A DNA stretch of 64,000 nucleotides from Rozella allomycis CSF55 (taxonomy: Eukaryota; Rozellomycota): the NCBI GenBank assembly GCA_000442015.1, contig KE560937.1:1-64000 (forward strand), given 5' to 3'. The translations under genes were made by a program, and so were the position numbers. Positions 1 through 10,592 of the stretch are shown here, one piece after another. Positions within the stretch are counted from its first letter, which is position 1, and the number at the start of each line of letters is the position of its first letter. Under the pieces are notes generated by a model. That model did no database searches, was not told where the DNA came from, and saw only the letters and a program-made list of their open reading frames with translations.

Positions 1-24
1 TTACTTGAAATTTCGACTTCATAG

Positions 25-291
25 TTGAAGTTGGCTCTTATTCAACTCGCCTGCCGCTGTGATAACGCGCTTTTGGTCCTCAATCAATTGCGTCAACGTG
101 CATCAACAGTAGTCGTATCTCAACAAGCTGATGTCCCCGCACCTATGGAAATTGACGCAGTCACCCGTGCACCTGGTCCACTGACTCCGGAAGAACGCGC
201 TCACAGAATGCGCAATGGACTTTGCATTGTTTGTGGCCAAAGGGGTCACGTGCGTAACGAATGCCTGAAGTCACGCGGCCGCGGTCAATAA
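25..291 (+). pseudogene. Gag C-terminal fragment with CCHC zinc knuckle
   Basis: This is the 3' part of a Ty3/gypsy-type gag, truncated by the window start. The reading ends with a classic nucleocapsid knuckle CX2CX4HX4C (Cys-Ile-Val-Cys ... Gly-His ... Glu-Cys), followed by a basic SRGRG tail. The zinc knuckle binds retroelement RNA during packaging. The next frame, which carries the protease, overlaps its last 31 bases in the -1 register. I saw no convincing slippery heptamer before the stop, so either a frameshift relation or plain decay is possible. The matching gag N-terminal half of the same kind of element is at 6255-6947. Confidence 0.75.
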
Positions 292-1079
292 ATTTGGAGA
301 ACTTATGGACCGTTCAAATTTCTTCTCCCCCAGAATACTTAAACAAATTAATGATTGATGGGCAGTTGCAATGGGAAAATACGAGAATTTCTGCTGCCAT
401 GTTTCTGGACAGTGGTGCGGACTCACTGTTTCTTGATGCTGAATTCGCCGCCTCACAGGGTCTCCCATTGGTTCCTTTGGCCCAGCCAGTGAGACTACAC
501 ATAGCCGATTGCACGGAATCATCATTTGGGTTAATCACCCACGAAACCATTCCGCTCCAACTCTGCATCCAAGAGAATGTTGAAACTTGCAAGTTCTTTA
601 TCACGAAGCTCCCGACGCCAATTATCTTGGGACTGCAATGGTTGAAGAAGCACAATCCTACAATCGACTGGCGATCCGAAACTCTGCGCTTCACTTCCGC
701 ATCCTGCCAAGCTGTCTGTGCTGTTGGACCTGAGCTCGTTCAGCCATCTGCGACCCCCCGACTCCGAAGGTATCACCCAAACGCCAACGGTATGTCCAAC
801 TCTGTAGCATCTCTGCCTGAACGTTTCATGCTGTTTCTAAGAAGAGCGCCAATGATGAGTTTGGTCTTGGTGGCTTTATTGGTGCTGACGCAAATGGTGA
901 AATCGTATTCCGTACAGTTGCTTCCGTTTCCAAAGAGGTGTACCCGTTTCTGTCTCCGAGAACCCCACAAACTCAAGTTGTTCCTAGTTTTATCCAAGCC
1001 GAATATAGCGTTGTCTTTTCCGCAACCAACGCTGACACACTCCCCGAGCATTGGCCATATGATTGTACAATTGAGTTAG
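261..1079 (+). pseudogene. Retroelement aspartic protease region
   Basis: The frame carries a retropepsin active-site motif (Leu-Asp-Ser-Gly-Ala, near 407-421) within a gag-pol protease context, followed by a linker typical of Ty3/gypsy elements. The usual pre-RT segment (tryptophan-rich, then acidic) is readable only after changing to frame 2 near 1030-1090, where two stops interrupt it. The protease would process the gag-pol polyprotein. Here it is disconnected from the polymerase and is presumed inactive. Confidence 0.7.
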
Positions 1080-1222
1080 ACGCCAACGCTTAAGCTGTGT
1101 TTGACCGCGTTTACAATCTTACCGTTCCGGAAGAAGCGGCAATGAAAGAGTATTTGAAGTCACACTAGAAAAAGGGCTTTATCAGACCTAGTTCGTCTCC
1201 ATTTGGCGCGCCTTGCTTCTTT

Positions 1223-2509
1223 GTGAAGAAGAAAGATGGCACTTTTCGCCTCTGCGTTGATTACCGAAGACTTAATCGAATCACGAAAAAAGATCGAAAT
1301 CCACTCCCGCTCATTTCAGAACTAGTGCGAACACTGTCGCAGGGAAGAATTTTTACTGCGTTAGAACTCCGCGGGGCTTACAATTTATTACGGATTCGCA
1401 AGGGCGACGAATTTAAAACCGCATTTCTGACCAAGTTTGGTCAGTTTGAATACTTAGTAATGCCATTTGGCCTTACCAACGCACCCCCGTACTTTCAAAA
1501 GATGATGAACACGCTATTTAGTAAGTATAGCACCTTTGTGGTCTGTTATCTTGATAATATTGTGGTGTACTCTCAGAATGAAAAGGAACAATGGAAGCAC
1601 GTTCGTCAGGTTCTGGAAGTTCTCAGTGAAAATAAGTTGTATTGCAAGTTGGAGAAGTGTCAGTTTGAGTTAAAAGAGATTTCGTATTTAGGATACATTA
1701 TTTCGGCCGATGGTGTACGCATGGACCCGCTTAAAGTGCAAGCAGTTGTTGATTGGCCTGTTCCCGCCAACTGCAGATGTTTTTTGGGATTTTCAAATTT
1801 TTACCGGAGATTACTTCCGACATATGCGAAACTCACGCAACCGCTTAAGGATTTGCTCAAGAAAAATGCCGAATTTCATTTCCCAATTGATGCCTTTCAA
1901 AAGATTAAACTCGCTTTTTCTGGTGCTGGTGCCCTTGCGCACCCAAATGAATTCCAACCGTTTATCGTTGAAACCGATGCCAGTAATTTTGGAATTGGCG
2001 GTATTCTGTCTCAGTTTGATGACAATCAGGAGCTTCGGCCAGTTGCATTTTATTCCCGCCAAATGACTGCAGCGGAAAGAATCTATGAAATATATGACAA
2101 GGAGCTCCTCGGTATTAAAGCCTGCTTTGCGCATTGGCGTCACTTTCTTCAGGGTGCACGATTTCCAGTCACCGTCTACTGTGATCATAAGAGTCTTGAA
2201 TATTTTATGGAAACAAAAGAACTCACTCGACGCCAAGCGAGATGGTCCTTATTCTTTAGTGAATATGATTTCGTTGTTACTCACCGCCCCGGACTACTCA
2301 ACGGAAAACCTGATCACTTGTCACGCCGCCCGGATTACTTTGTCAAATGCGAACCCAGCAATCTTTTGCGTATCTTGGACTCGCGGCACACCAACTTAAA
2401 TTCTGTATTTTCGTCCATTGCTGCCGCTAAAATCAGTTACCAAACGGCCCATGAGCGTTTAGGACACATTGGGGATGCTGCGCTAAAAAAGCACGTTAAC
2501 CGCTGTTGA
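1223..2509 (+). pseudogene. Ty3/gypsy-type reverse transcriptase and RNase H, running into a copia-type integrase zinc domain
   Basis: A long open stretch contains the RT fingers and palm (KKKDGTFRLCVDYR), then PFGLTNAP, then an active-site box that reads YLDN where YxDD is expected, so the second catalytic aspartate is replaced. RNase H follows (ETDAS near 1974, then YCDHKSLEYF), and then a tether ending in DHLSRR. The same frame continues into HERLGH, the start of an HHCC zinc domain spaced as in Ty1/copia integrases. The frame breaks at 2509. The RT/RH block is clearly of Ty3/gypsy type and is the best-preserved part of the element. The YLDN change alone would be expected to disable synthesis. 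Confidence 0.85.
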
Positions 2510-3330
2510 TGGTCTCCACTGTTCAGAATCAAAGTCTCGCGAATTCTGTGAATCCTGTGCGCTAGGCAAATCAAAGAGATTGAACACAAAACCCTCCAGT
2601 GGCCGAGAATATGAAGTCTTAGAGGTCGTCGAGTCGGATACACAAGGCCCGTTTCCTATAACTGCTCTGCTGTAGATGGTACACGGAATAATGTAAAATT
2701 TATTGATTCTCGAACTGGTTATGTGAAATTTGAAACTATCGCAGATCGCACTGCCGCAACAATCCTGGCCGCTTTTAAGCGTTTTCAGACTCGCATGGAG
2801 CGCCGTACAGGGGGGAAAAACTCAAGCATTTACGGACCGATCAAGGTGTAAAATATATGGGAGTTTTTACTGATTACCTACGACATCTTGGCATTGTGAA
2901 ACAAATGGGAGTAGCTTACAACCATTCCCACCCAGGTAAGGGCGAAAGGATTCACCAAACAATTCTGCATCTAGCGCGCGCCATGTTGATAGACTCAAAA
3001 CGTCCTGCCAAATATTACTCAGAGGCTCAGAAGACCGCAGCTTACTTACATAACCGTATAGTACATGGAAAAGAAGATAAAACACCTTTCGAGTTAATTT
3101 ATTCACGCAAACCAAATCTCTCTCACTTACGACCTTTTGGCTGTGTCTGCTACGCCCATATCCCAGACGTGCATCGATCGAAATTGGACAACTCTGCTGT
3201 AAAATGTCTTTTAATTAGTTACCTGGACGATGATGATACAGAAGAGCTCAAGGGATACAAACTGATTCGGAAAGACAACGAAGCGGTGATGTTCAGGAAA
3301 TGTCCGCTTTGATGAAAATGCTCCTCGTAC
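2505..3330 (+). pseudogene. Ty1/copia-type integrase core and C-terminal region
   Basis: The second half of the HHCC zinc domain (CESCALGKSKR) is in frame 3 from 2505. The catalytic core follows in shifted frames: an aspartate in VESDTQGPF, another in LRTDQG (near 2835), and a glutamate-like position in GKGERIHQTI. The stretch 2857-3312 has the features that separate copia from gypsy integrases: ARAML, then AYLHNR, TPFELIYSRKP, LRPFGCVCY and a GYKLI-type segment. Frameshifts near 2675, 2815 and 3300 break it. In a true copia element this region precedes the RT; here it follows a Ty3-type RT/RH and nothing recognisable comes after the short linker at 3335-3580. Confidence 0.8.
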
Positions 3331-3612
3331 CCCTTTGCCAAACGCCCCGAAAAATAATGTAGACCCTTTACCTCTCTCAGAAGATAATGAGGATTATATT
3401 CCTCACTGCAGTCCAGAACATTCCCCCTCAATGGCCTCAGAAGACCCTCCTTCTCCAATCAGTGGCTCGCTCTCCAGGTCCAACATTATCGGCGATCACA
3501 ACTCCCGAACAACCCGACTCAAGAGTAAAGCTAGTATAGTCAAGTCTTCCTTTCCGGAATTTCAGAATCCAAGCCTTTAAGAAGATTTTTCCCGCGCCAG
3601 GGTCTTCACGTT

Positions 3613-3649
3613 TTAATAAACTCTTATTAAAACAACTCTCTTCTGGTTC
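3613..3649 (+). repeat. LTR-associated direct repeat, copy 1
   Basis: A 37-base block beginning ttaataaactcttatt recurs at 6178-6214 with one difference. At this copy it follows the integrase remnant; at the other it precedes a gag start codon by about 40 bases. That arrangement is what LTR ends of one retroelement family would give. Full LTR boundaries are not visible. Confidence 0.6.
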
Positions 3650-3700
3650 TGTTAAAAGTAAAAAGCCATCTGCACAGGTTGCGCTTTTGGCACTGATATN

Positions 3701-4288
3701 CGCCTAACGTTGGATATTCGGACATGAATAACAAATAAGCCGTACTTGGCAATCACGTGCACTGGATTGATAATATTGACTTAACTTGTAACAGCGTTTT
3801 ACTCGCCTTTAGGTTTTCGGAGATAGGAGTTAAGATATATTGAAAAAGGCTCTCATACATCAGACGCTTTATTGGAAACAAGTACTGATATATTATCTAT
3901 CGGAAATTAATATAAACAAAAAATTAGTTGGTATTACTTTAGACAATGCGTCAAACAATGTAAGGCTCATGAATCTCATTCGAAATGACAATACATTGGT
4001 TAAATATTCCAGTAATTTAATTGTGAATATATTTCAGCACTTTCCCCATTTATTGGGGACCTGAATGTTTCGCACATCCCATGCTTAGCTCATATTTTGA
4101 ACCTTATTGTAAAGGAAGGGTTACGTGTCACTGATCCGATTTTGCACAAGGTGGTTTTAATATTTAATTTTTATATTTAGTTGCGGCAAGTCATTATAAA
4201 GATAAGAAGGGGTAGCCAAAAAATTCGAAAAATTTAAGACGCACAAAAGGCTTTACAAATATCAACCGAGACTATAGTTTCGATGAAT
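3701..4288 (+). pseudogene. hAT transposase fragment, copy 1
   Basis: A broken hAT-superfamily transposase. Readable pieces in two frames give the core signature GITLDNASNN (near 3928), then HIPCLAHILNLIV after a frameshift near 4065. These correspond to the conserved DNASNN and AHxLNLIV blocks of hAT enzymes. The block 3701-4288 appears identical by eye to 4506-5093 (offset 805), and both sides are marked by a single N (3700, 4289). It is either a tandem duplication or a scaffolding duplicate. No terminal inverted repeats are apparent. Confidence 0.7.
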
Positions 4289-4289
4289 N

Positions 4290-4397
4290 AAATATTCCAG
4301 TAATTTAATTGTGAATATATTTCAGCACTTTCCCCATTTATTGGGGACCTGAATGTTTCGCACATCCCATGCTTAGCTCATATTTTGAACCTTATTG
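4290..4397 (+). repeat. Third partial copy of the hAT segment
   Basis: About 108 bases between Ns at 4289 and 4398 repeat the segment at 4004-4111 and 4809-4916 (the stretch around the AHILNLIV block). Being confined between Ns, it looks like a gap-filling read stack rather than a free-standing element. Confidence 0.7.
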
Positions 4398-4398
4398 N

Positions 4399-5364
4399 CA
4401 TCTATATGTTCTTCCATGTCGCTAAACATTTCACATGAAGTTACCAAGGGTCTTTCCGAAACTTCCGATTTATTGAAAGATGTTTTATGTAATGTGCAAG
4501 GGTTACGCCTAACGTTGGATATTCGGACATGAATAACAAATAAGCCGTACTTGGCAATCACGTGCACTGGATTGATAATATTGACTTAACTTGTAACAGC
4601 GTTTTACTCGCCTTTAGGTTTTCGGAGATAGGAGTTAAGATATATTGAAAAAGGCTCTCATACATCAGACGCTTTATTGGAAACAAGTACTGATATATTA
4701 TCTATCGGAAATTAATATAAACAAAAAATTAGTTGGTATTACTTTAGACAATGCGTCAAACAATGTAAGGCTCATGAATCTCATTCGAAATGACAATACA
4801 TTGGTTAAATATTCCAGTAATTTAATTGTGAATATATTTCAGCACTTTCCCCATTTATTGGGGACCTGAATGTTTCGCACATCCCATGCTTAGCTCATAT
4901 TTTGAACCTTATTGTAAAGGAAGGGTTACGTGTCACTGATCCGATTTTGCACAAGGTGGTTTTAATATTTAATTTTTATATTTAGTTGCGGCAAGTCATT
5001 ATAAAGATAAGAAGGGGTAGCCAAAAAATTCGAAAAATTTAAGACGCACAAAAGGCTTTACAAATATCAACCGAGACTATAGTTTCGATGAATAATTTTA
5101 TTCACGACGTAGACACGCGTTGGAATTCTACATATTTAATGATTTAGTCAGCCGTGAAACAACAATAGGCAATTAGAGTTTATGTAATGATGCTTATGAA
5201 CTTGAAGAGAAGGAAAAAATCAAATCACATATTTTTTCGGATGAAGAGTGGCAATATTTCGATCATTTAAAAAAAATTCTGTTGGCACCCTTTTACAAAG
5301 TCACCAGAGACATGTCAGGAAAAAATACGTTACTTTAAACATGTACTCATTTTTTATGGGACAC
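4399..5364 (+). pseudogene. hAT transposase fragment, copy 2 (longer)
   Basis: This copy includes sequence upstream of copy 1 (4399-4505), the duplicated block 4506-5093, and downstream sequence with the DTRWNST motif (near 5110) and a conserved helix region (DEEWQYFDHLKK). These are typical of the RNase H-like domain and insertion domain of hAT transposases. Several stops and frame changes make it non-coding. It ends at the N at 5365. Confidence 0.7.
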
Positions 5365-5365
5365 N

Positions 5366-5494
5366 TTATATAACCGTATAGTTCATGGAAAAGGAGATAA
5401 AACACCTTTAGAATTAATTATTCACGCAAACCAAATCTTTCTCACTGTGTCTGCTACGCCCATATCCCAGACGTGCATCGATCGAAATTGGACA
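5366..5494 (+). repeat. Diverged copy of the copia-type integrase segment
   Basis: Bounded by Ns at 5365 and 5495, this stretch repeats 3049-3194 of the integrase (AYLHNR to DVHRSKLD region) with substitutions and deletions. It interrupts the hAT fragment: the roughly 38 bases before it (5327-5364) reappear right after it (5496-5534). This may be a target-site-like or assembly-induced duplication. Confidence 0.65.
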
Positions 5495-5495
5495 N

Positions 5496-5946
5496 TACGT
5501 TACTTTAAACATGTACTCATTTTTTATGGGACACAGTGACACCTTGGATTTGGCAAAAAAATATAAAGTTGCCGATTGTATCAAATTTTGGATGAGCTGA
5601 TTGTTGGAATAGAAACTAAATTTAGTGAATATGCAAAAAAATTGAATCCAATACGCTTATAAGAATAGCTAGTGTTCTTGATCCTCGCTTTAAACTTATT
5701 TGTTTAACAAGTGACGAAAAAATTAATATCACTGACATTATATTGAAATTAATGAAGAAGTTGAATGTAAAGCCACAAACAATCACAAAGGATAACGACG
5801 AAGAAAAAAACTCAAAAAAAAGCAATCGACCGCAAAATATGGATTATGGACTAGCATCAAAATTACGTGCCCTTCAAGCAAAGGCCCTCGAAGATAAAAC
5901 CAGACTTAACCGAAATGATGAGCTCCATGCAGATTTTGAGCGCTAT
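5496..5946 (+). pseudogene. hAT transposase C-terminal fragment
   Basis: It continues the hAT reading with IASVLDPRFKL (near 5665-5697), the conserved LDPRFK block of hAT transposases that precedes the dimerisation region. A lysine- and asparagine-rich stretch follows and runs to the N at 5947. Reading needs frame changes, so it is a relic. Confidence 0.65.
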
Positions 5947-6177
5947 NACCATTAATTCGAAAAAATTAATTTTAAAAAAATATAAGTCATTTTAGAAATT
6001 TTGATTCAAACTTAGGTAAGCCGAACTTACATAAAAACGTATTAAGGACATGTTTCTCAAATTATGCAAAAAGCCTTTATAAAGTAAAATATAATCTTAC
6101 TAAAACTCTTTGTGCTAGTGCAGAGAATCAAGATCGTTTTCATAATTATCGTAATAATACAGTCACTGATAATCANC

Positions 6178-6214
6178 TTAATAAACTCTTATTAAATCAA
6201 CTCTCTTCTGGTTC
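6178..6214 (+). repeat. LTR-associated direct repeat, copy 2
   Basis: This matches 3613-3649 with one difference. It lies just after the N at 6176 and about 40 bases before the gag start at 6255, the position expected for the end of a 5' LTR or leader. Confidence 0.6.
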
Positions 6215-6254
6215 CACGTCTGGTCTTACTCAATTTAAAACGTCAAACCACATC

Positions 6255-6947
6255 ATGTCTGAAATCTCTTCCATCGAACTCTCGCTTTCAGAACTCCAAC
6301 GTCTTATCTCTGAACATCAAGCACTCGCAAAAGAAAATCAAGATCTCAAAACCGCTGCACAGCAACTCTCCGAAACCGCAATGCGTTCTAGCTCTCGCTA
6401 TGAAGAAATATCGGCACAAAATGAACAACTCCATGGCTTACTTAACGAGAAACCTGGGAGCGTCAAAGTCAAGCTTTCGTCCTCTTTTGATGGTGAACCG
6501 TCCAACCTACGCGGTTTTCTGAACCAATTACTCATGGTTTCTAAGCTCCGTCCGTTGGAGTACTCAAGTGACGAAATACGCATCTTCACCTTAGGCACAC
6601 TTCTGACTGGTAAAGCACTGCAATGGTTTAATCCCTTTCTGGAAAAGCCTCACTTGTACAACCACGAGCTCCAAAGCTGGCAAAACTTTTCCGAAGCCTT
6701 CGTCACACAGTTTCGAGACCCGAATTTCGCCAAAAAGGCGGAAATAAAGCTCAATGCCTTAGTACAAGACACAATGTCGGTGGCGACGTACACCAGTGAG
6801 TTTAGGTGCCTTGCAGCTGACGTAGAATGGTACGAAGCTGCGCTTATGGCAAAGTTTTCCCTTGGCCGGTCCTTTGAAATCCGCAAGTTGCTCATTGGTT
6901 TTCCCAAATCCGCGACTTTAGCATCTCTTAGAGCCATCTTCAACTAA
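6255..6947 (+). pseudogene. Ty3/gypsy-type Gag, N-terminal half
   Basis: 230 residues starting with an N-terminal coiled coil (about residues 5-60, with heptads around LISEHQALAKENQDL). A retrotransposon gag capsid domain follows: LTGKALQWFNPF, then W..F..AFVTQFRD, then a YTSEFRCLA helix. It ends at a stop before any nucleocapsid zinc knuckle, so it is only the 5' half of gag. The fragment at 25-291 supplies the kind of 3' half it lacks. The order in the window is reversed, so these are two separate insertions or a rearranged scaffold. Capsid assembly would be its role in a live element. Confidence 0.75.
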
Positions 6948-7135
6948 AAAGTCGACTAAAAAAGTAGGTAATTTCGTAAAAAAACCCTTGCTTAAGAGTA
7001 AATTTCCTACTTTTTTGAAAAGTAGCAACCCNGTGTTGATTAATTAAATTTTCTGAGCAGATCAAGGCAAAGATAAATCTTTTTTAACCTATTAGAAAAA
7101 TGGTAAGAATAAGCCACATATCATGATTCAAAGCT

Positions 7136-7605
7136 CGGTTGAAGAAAAGTTCGACAAGATTACACAGAAACCCATTACCGAGTACTTAGACACTATTCAG
7201 ATCAGGGACCCGTTATTAGTGTTTGAATGCAAATTGGAATAAAAATATAATTCAAATCCTGGGTAATGCACGGTAAATGATTATTACAGATATTATAGCT
7301 CATGGAGGCAAAAACCCAAAAAACAGTGGATGCTGCTTCCACTTTGAGTTAATAGGAGACCTTCAGACATGTCGGGAATGGCTCGTTGTTTCGGAAAGAA
7401 TAAGATGTTTATTCCAGTCAATCACTAATAACGGGTCCCCGATCGGAATAGTGTCCAAGTACGCCATGCGTTTCGGAAGAACACCTCAGAACTCATTTGA
7501 ATTCGATTTTTATTCCAATTTTCAGACAATCACTAATAATGGGTCCCCGATCTGAATAGTGTCCAAATACTCCATGATGGTCGAACTTTTCCAAACAACC
7601 CCCTT
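7136..7605. repeat. Foldback (MITE-like) element with inverted arms
   Basis: The left arm at about 7136-7250 and the right arm at about 7503-7605 are near-complementary over roughly 100 bases. A core motif around the sequence gggacccgttattagtg is found three times: inverted near 7205-7221, direct near 7422-7440, and again near 7531-7549. The short string aaaaatggt flanks both sides (7097 and 7620). This looks like a non-autonomous inverted-repeat element; no transposase is inside. Confidence 0.6.
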
Positions 7606-7703
7606 TCTTTACTTTAAATAAAAATGGTTAAAATAAGAAAATATAATTTATCTAACTTCATCTGATTCGTGTGAACTTACAAGACTCAGCCACGTTTTCA
7701 TAA

Positions 7704-9205
7704 ATGTTAACAAATATCGTGGATTCCAGAAAAGAATGCAACGACATTTGTAAAATAATCGAATATTTTTCAAGTCTGGATGATAATCATAAGCAAAATT
7801 TCCTTTCATACCTAATCCCCAAACTTTCTATTCCCCAACTCCAACTAATAGTTTCAGAAGCATCCTCAAGATTGAAAATCGATTTTATATCTTCTCTTCC
7901 CGCGGAAATCATAATAAATTTATTACAAAGGCTTGATATCAGGTCGTTACTTAACATAAGCCAAGGAAGTCAATTATGGTACAGAACTGTTTTTGGAAAC
8001 TCGTATATATGGAGGCATTTAATCGAGAAAGACTGGAATATTAAAGCAGATAATGTCATGGATATTAATCAATGTATAAATCTGTATAGAACAAAATATA
8101 TTGTGCAAAAGAACTGGCAGAGCGGTAACGCGGTTGCTTACATGTTTGACTGTGTAACGCCTGCAGTTGTTACATGCTTGCAAATGGACGAAGAAAAAGT
8201 CGTGGCGTGCTTTGATGACAAGACAGTTCTTATGTGGGATCTCTATGGCAATTTGAAACAGTCATTTGTTGGTCATGTAGGTAAAATTAAAATGATTATT
8301 TAATAGGTGGTGTTTGGTGCATGCAATATATCGGAAATGTTCTCTCAACTGGTTCTACAGATAGAACGATTAGAATTTGGGACCTTCAAACAGGCGAATG
8401 TTCTAAGTGGCTTGTTGGTCACTCTTCTACAGTCAGGTGTCTGCAAATGTCTGAAGATGCTAGGCTTGTTGTTTCAGGTTCTAGAGATACTACTGTAAGA
8501 ATATGGGTAATCTCATTTAAATTTTGAATAATAGGACATAGAGACTGGTGAATGCTTGCATGTGCTCATGGGTCATCAAGCGTCTGTCAGATGCTTAGCA
8601 ATCAAAGATAACTATATAGTTTCTGGATCATATGGTACTTCTTTAGATTTTTTGTTATAGATAACTCGTGTAGGGTGTGGGACATTTGTTCAGGGGAATT
8701 GAAATTCCATCTTGAAGGACATGTTAGCAAAGTGTATTCACTTTGTGTTGACAATCGCTATATATATTCTGGTTCTCTAGACAGCACCATTAATGTATGG
8801 AGTCTAGCAGATGGAACTCAGATAAAGGCCATAAGAGACCACAGAAGCCTAGTGGCGCTATTGAAAAAGAATGAATATAATCAACTCATTAGCGCCAGCG
8901 CTGATGGTAGCGTTAAGGTGTGGGATGAAGATTTAAATCAATTGTATTCTCTAGATCATAACACATCCGCTATAACTTGCCTTTTCTCCAAGGGCCCTTG
9001 GTTAATCACTGGATCAGATAAATCAGTCAAGGTAAAAACATTCAGATTGGAATATCCTTAGCTTTGGAAAAATGGAACCTTTTGTAGAAACATTATGGAT
9101 AATGTAGATTCTGTTTGGCAAGTGGCCGCTACAGAAACATGTTTAATCAATGCAGTTCATATCAATGGGCATTCTTGCTTCCGTATTTATCATTTCGACA
9201 AATGA
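7704..9205 (+). CDS. F-box/WD40 ubiquitin-ligase substrate receptor (Cdc4/FBXW7-like)
   Basis: The 463-residue product has an F-box at about residues 59-105 (core DFISSLPAEIIINLL), which would bind Skp1 in an SCF ubiquitin ligase. From about residue 150 a WD40 propeller follows, with repeated GS.D.T..IWD units (e.g. STDRTIRIWD, SRDTTVRIWD, SLDSTINVWS) that would bind phosphorylated substrates. There are five exons; the introns are 8281-8306, 8507-8534, 8635-8660 and 9032-9061 (26, 28, 26 and 30 nt), and each splice completes a WD40 repeat. The start is the first ATG in frame. AATAAA follows the stop directly. The overall plan resembles Cdc4/FBXW7; I cannot separate it from other FBXW types without alignment. 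Confidence 0.88.
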
Positions 9206-9370
9206 ATAAATTATGTAAAGATTTGAACATATATTATATTTAAGCCTTTATGTGTATATTTGACGGTACTTCTATGATAAAAATGAATGTTTAAAGATTA
9301 ATAATTCATGAATCCTCATCATTTAATTCATTATTGGCGACAATGCTGATTGCTGCGCCAAATAACATTA

Positions 9371-10464
9371 ATGACAAACCTAATTAGACGACTTGTTTCG
9401 AAAAAGAAAAGGCGATATAATCTTGACGGATTTGATTTAGATTTAACATGTATTTTTTTAAATAAGTTTTAACTAGACATAACTGAGAGAATAATTGCCA
9501 TGGGCTTTCCATCCGATAACCTTGAAGGAGTTTACAGAAATAAAATGGCTGACGTGGTTCGATTTTTAGATTCTCGGCACCCTGACAAATACAAAGTTTA
9601 CAACTTATGCTCAGAAAGAAACTACGACACAAGCAATTTCAACAATCGCGGTATTTTATTTTCTCGGGTTCAACATAGTATCTTCTTATCCGTTTGACGA
9701 TCACAATGCCCCAACCATGAATCTGGTTATTAATTTTTGTAGAGATGTTGACGAATGGCTTATGAAGAACCCGAAGAACGTCGTTGTAATTCATTGCAAA
9801 GCAGGGAAAGGAAGAACAGGTGTTATGATTTGTTCCTACTTAATACATTCTGGAATATGTAAAAGTTTTGAGGAATCTTTAGAGTTTTATGGGGTCGCTC
9901 GCACTCAAAATTCCAAAGTAAGTTATTTGCAAAATTATTTCAGGGTGTTACTATTCCCAGTCAAAAGCGATACGTTATGTATTATGATTTACTAATAAAA
10001 TCGAAAAAAGTGTATTATGACCGAACGGTCCTGTTAGATCGAATTAAGGTAGATTCCCCACCGAAATTGACCAATGATAACACATCTAGTACGATATAGT
10101 GCATTCTAATACAGACATATTTTTCACTATTAAAATTAGAGATAACAAAATCTTTGAGTCGGATATTCAAGTCTTGAAACTACAAAACACTTTAGACTAT
10201 GTTTTGTCAAAACAGATCCCTGTAAATGGTGATGTTAAAATAGAAATATTTCATAGGGACTCATTTGGAAAGGTATTCAACATACATGACTAACTTTAGA
10301 AAAACATTGCCCAGTTTTGGATCAATACTTTTTTTCTCGCGACGAATCCCGTAGTTTTAGAAAGGCATGAAATTGATAAAGTCGTTAAAGATAAGAAAAG
10401 GAAAATTTTTCCGGATTCTTTCAAGATTATATTTTATTGGACAAATCCATTTCAAGCTGATTGA
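9371..10464 (+). CDS. PTEN: PTEN phosphatidylinositol 3,4,5-trisphosphate 3-phosphatase
   Basis: The spliced product (319 residues) starts with a basic phosphoinositide-binding segment (KKKRRY) followed by [10 protein letters not shown], as in animal PTEN. The phosphatase domain has [10 protein letters not shown], and the P-loop is [10 protein letters not shown]. By my count the catalytic Cys is residue 124 and the Arg 130, the same numbering as human PTEN. A C2 domain follows ([10 protein letters not shown], then FWINTFF, ending with [11 protein letters not shown]). The protein stops at the end of C2, so the regulatory tail and PDZ ligand are absent. Introns are 9450-9476, 9651-9678, 9918-9943, 10089-10114 and 10273-10299. 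It would remove the 3-phosphate from PIP3 at the plasma membrane. Confidence 0.93.
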
Positions 10465-10592
10465 TATCACGTGAATATGCCTAACGCATCGTAAAATATT
10501 GTTTTTATAAGTTGTACTAACACTAATAAAAATGATGTTAAATATAATTCTTGATTGTTTTTTTTCGAATTTTCATTGTCGAATTTTTATGA

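Larger units (their letters stand above)
1..3660 (+). mobile_element. Decayed LTR retrotransposon with Ty3-type RT and Ty1/copia-type integrase
   Basis: A gag-pol remnant reads in the order nucleocapsid zinc knuckle, aspartic protease, reverse transcriptase, RNase H, integrase. That is the Ty3/gypsy order, but the integrase is of Ty1/copia type. The 5' end lies outside the window. The element is dead: the polyprotein is cut by in-frame stops (1091-1093 and 1166-1168) and by several frameshifts (near 1080, 2500, 2675, 2815 and 3300). Its base composition is visibly richer in G and C than the host genes. The end near 3613-3650 shares a 37-base block with 6178-6214, which suggests an LTR or LTR-adjacent sequence. 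The individual coding remnants are listed separately. Confidence 0.85.

Noticed and set aside
270-300. Programmed -1 frameshift between gag and protease
   Set aside because: The frames overlap in the right register, but I see no slippery heptamer before the stop and the element is decayed elsewhere.
7277-7555. 92-codon open frame inside the foldback repeat
   Set aside because: It is made mostly of the repeated motif itself and has no protein-like features.
1-7650. An intact mobile element able to move itself
   Set aside because: All coding parts carry stops, frameshifts or lost catalytic residues, and the pieces are incomplete.
10048-10100. Apparent frameshift in the PTEN C2 domain
   Set aside because: A 26-nt canonical intron at 10089-10114 joins the two frames exactly, and the exon sum is a multiple of three, so no frameshift or 41-nt intron is needed.
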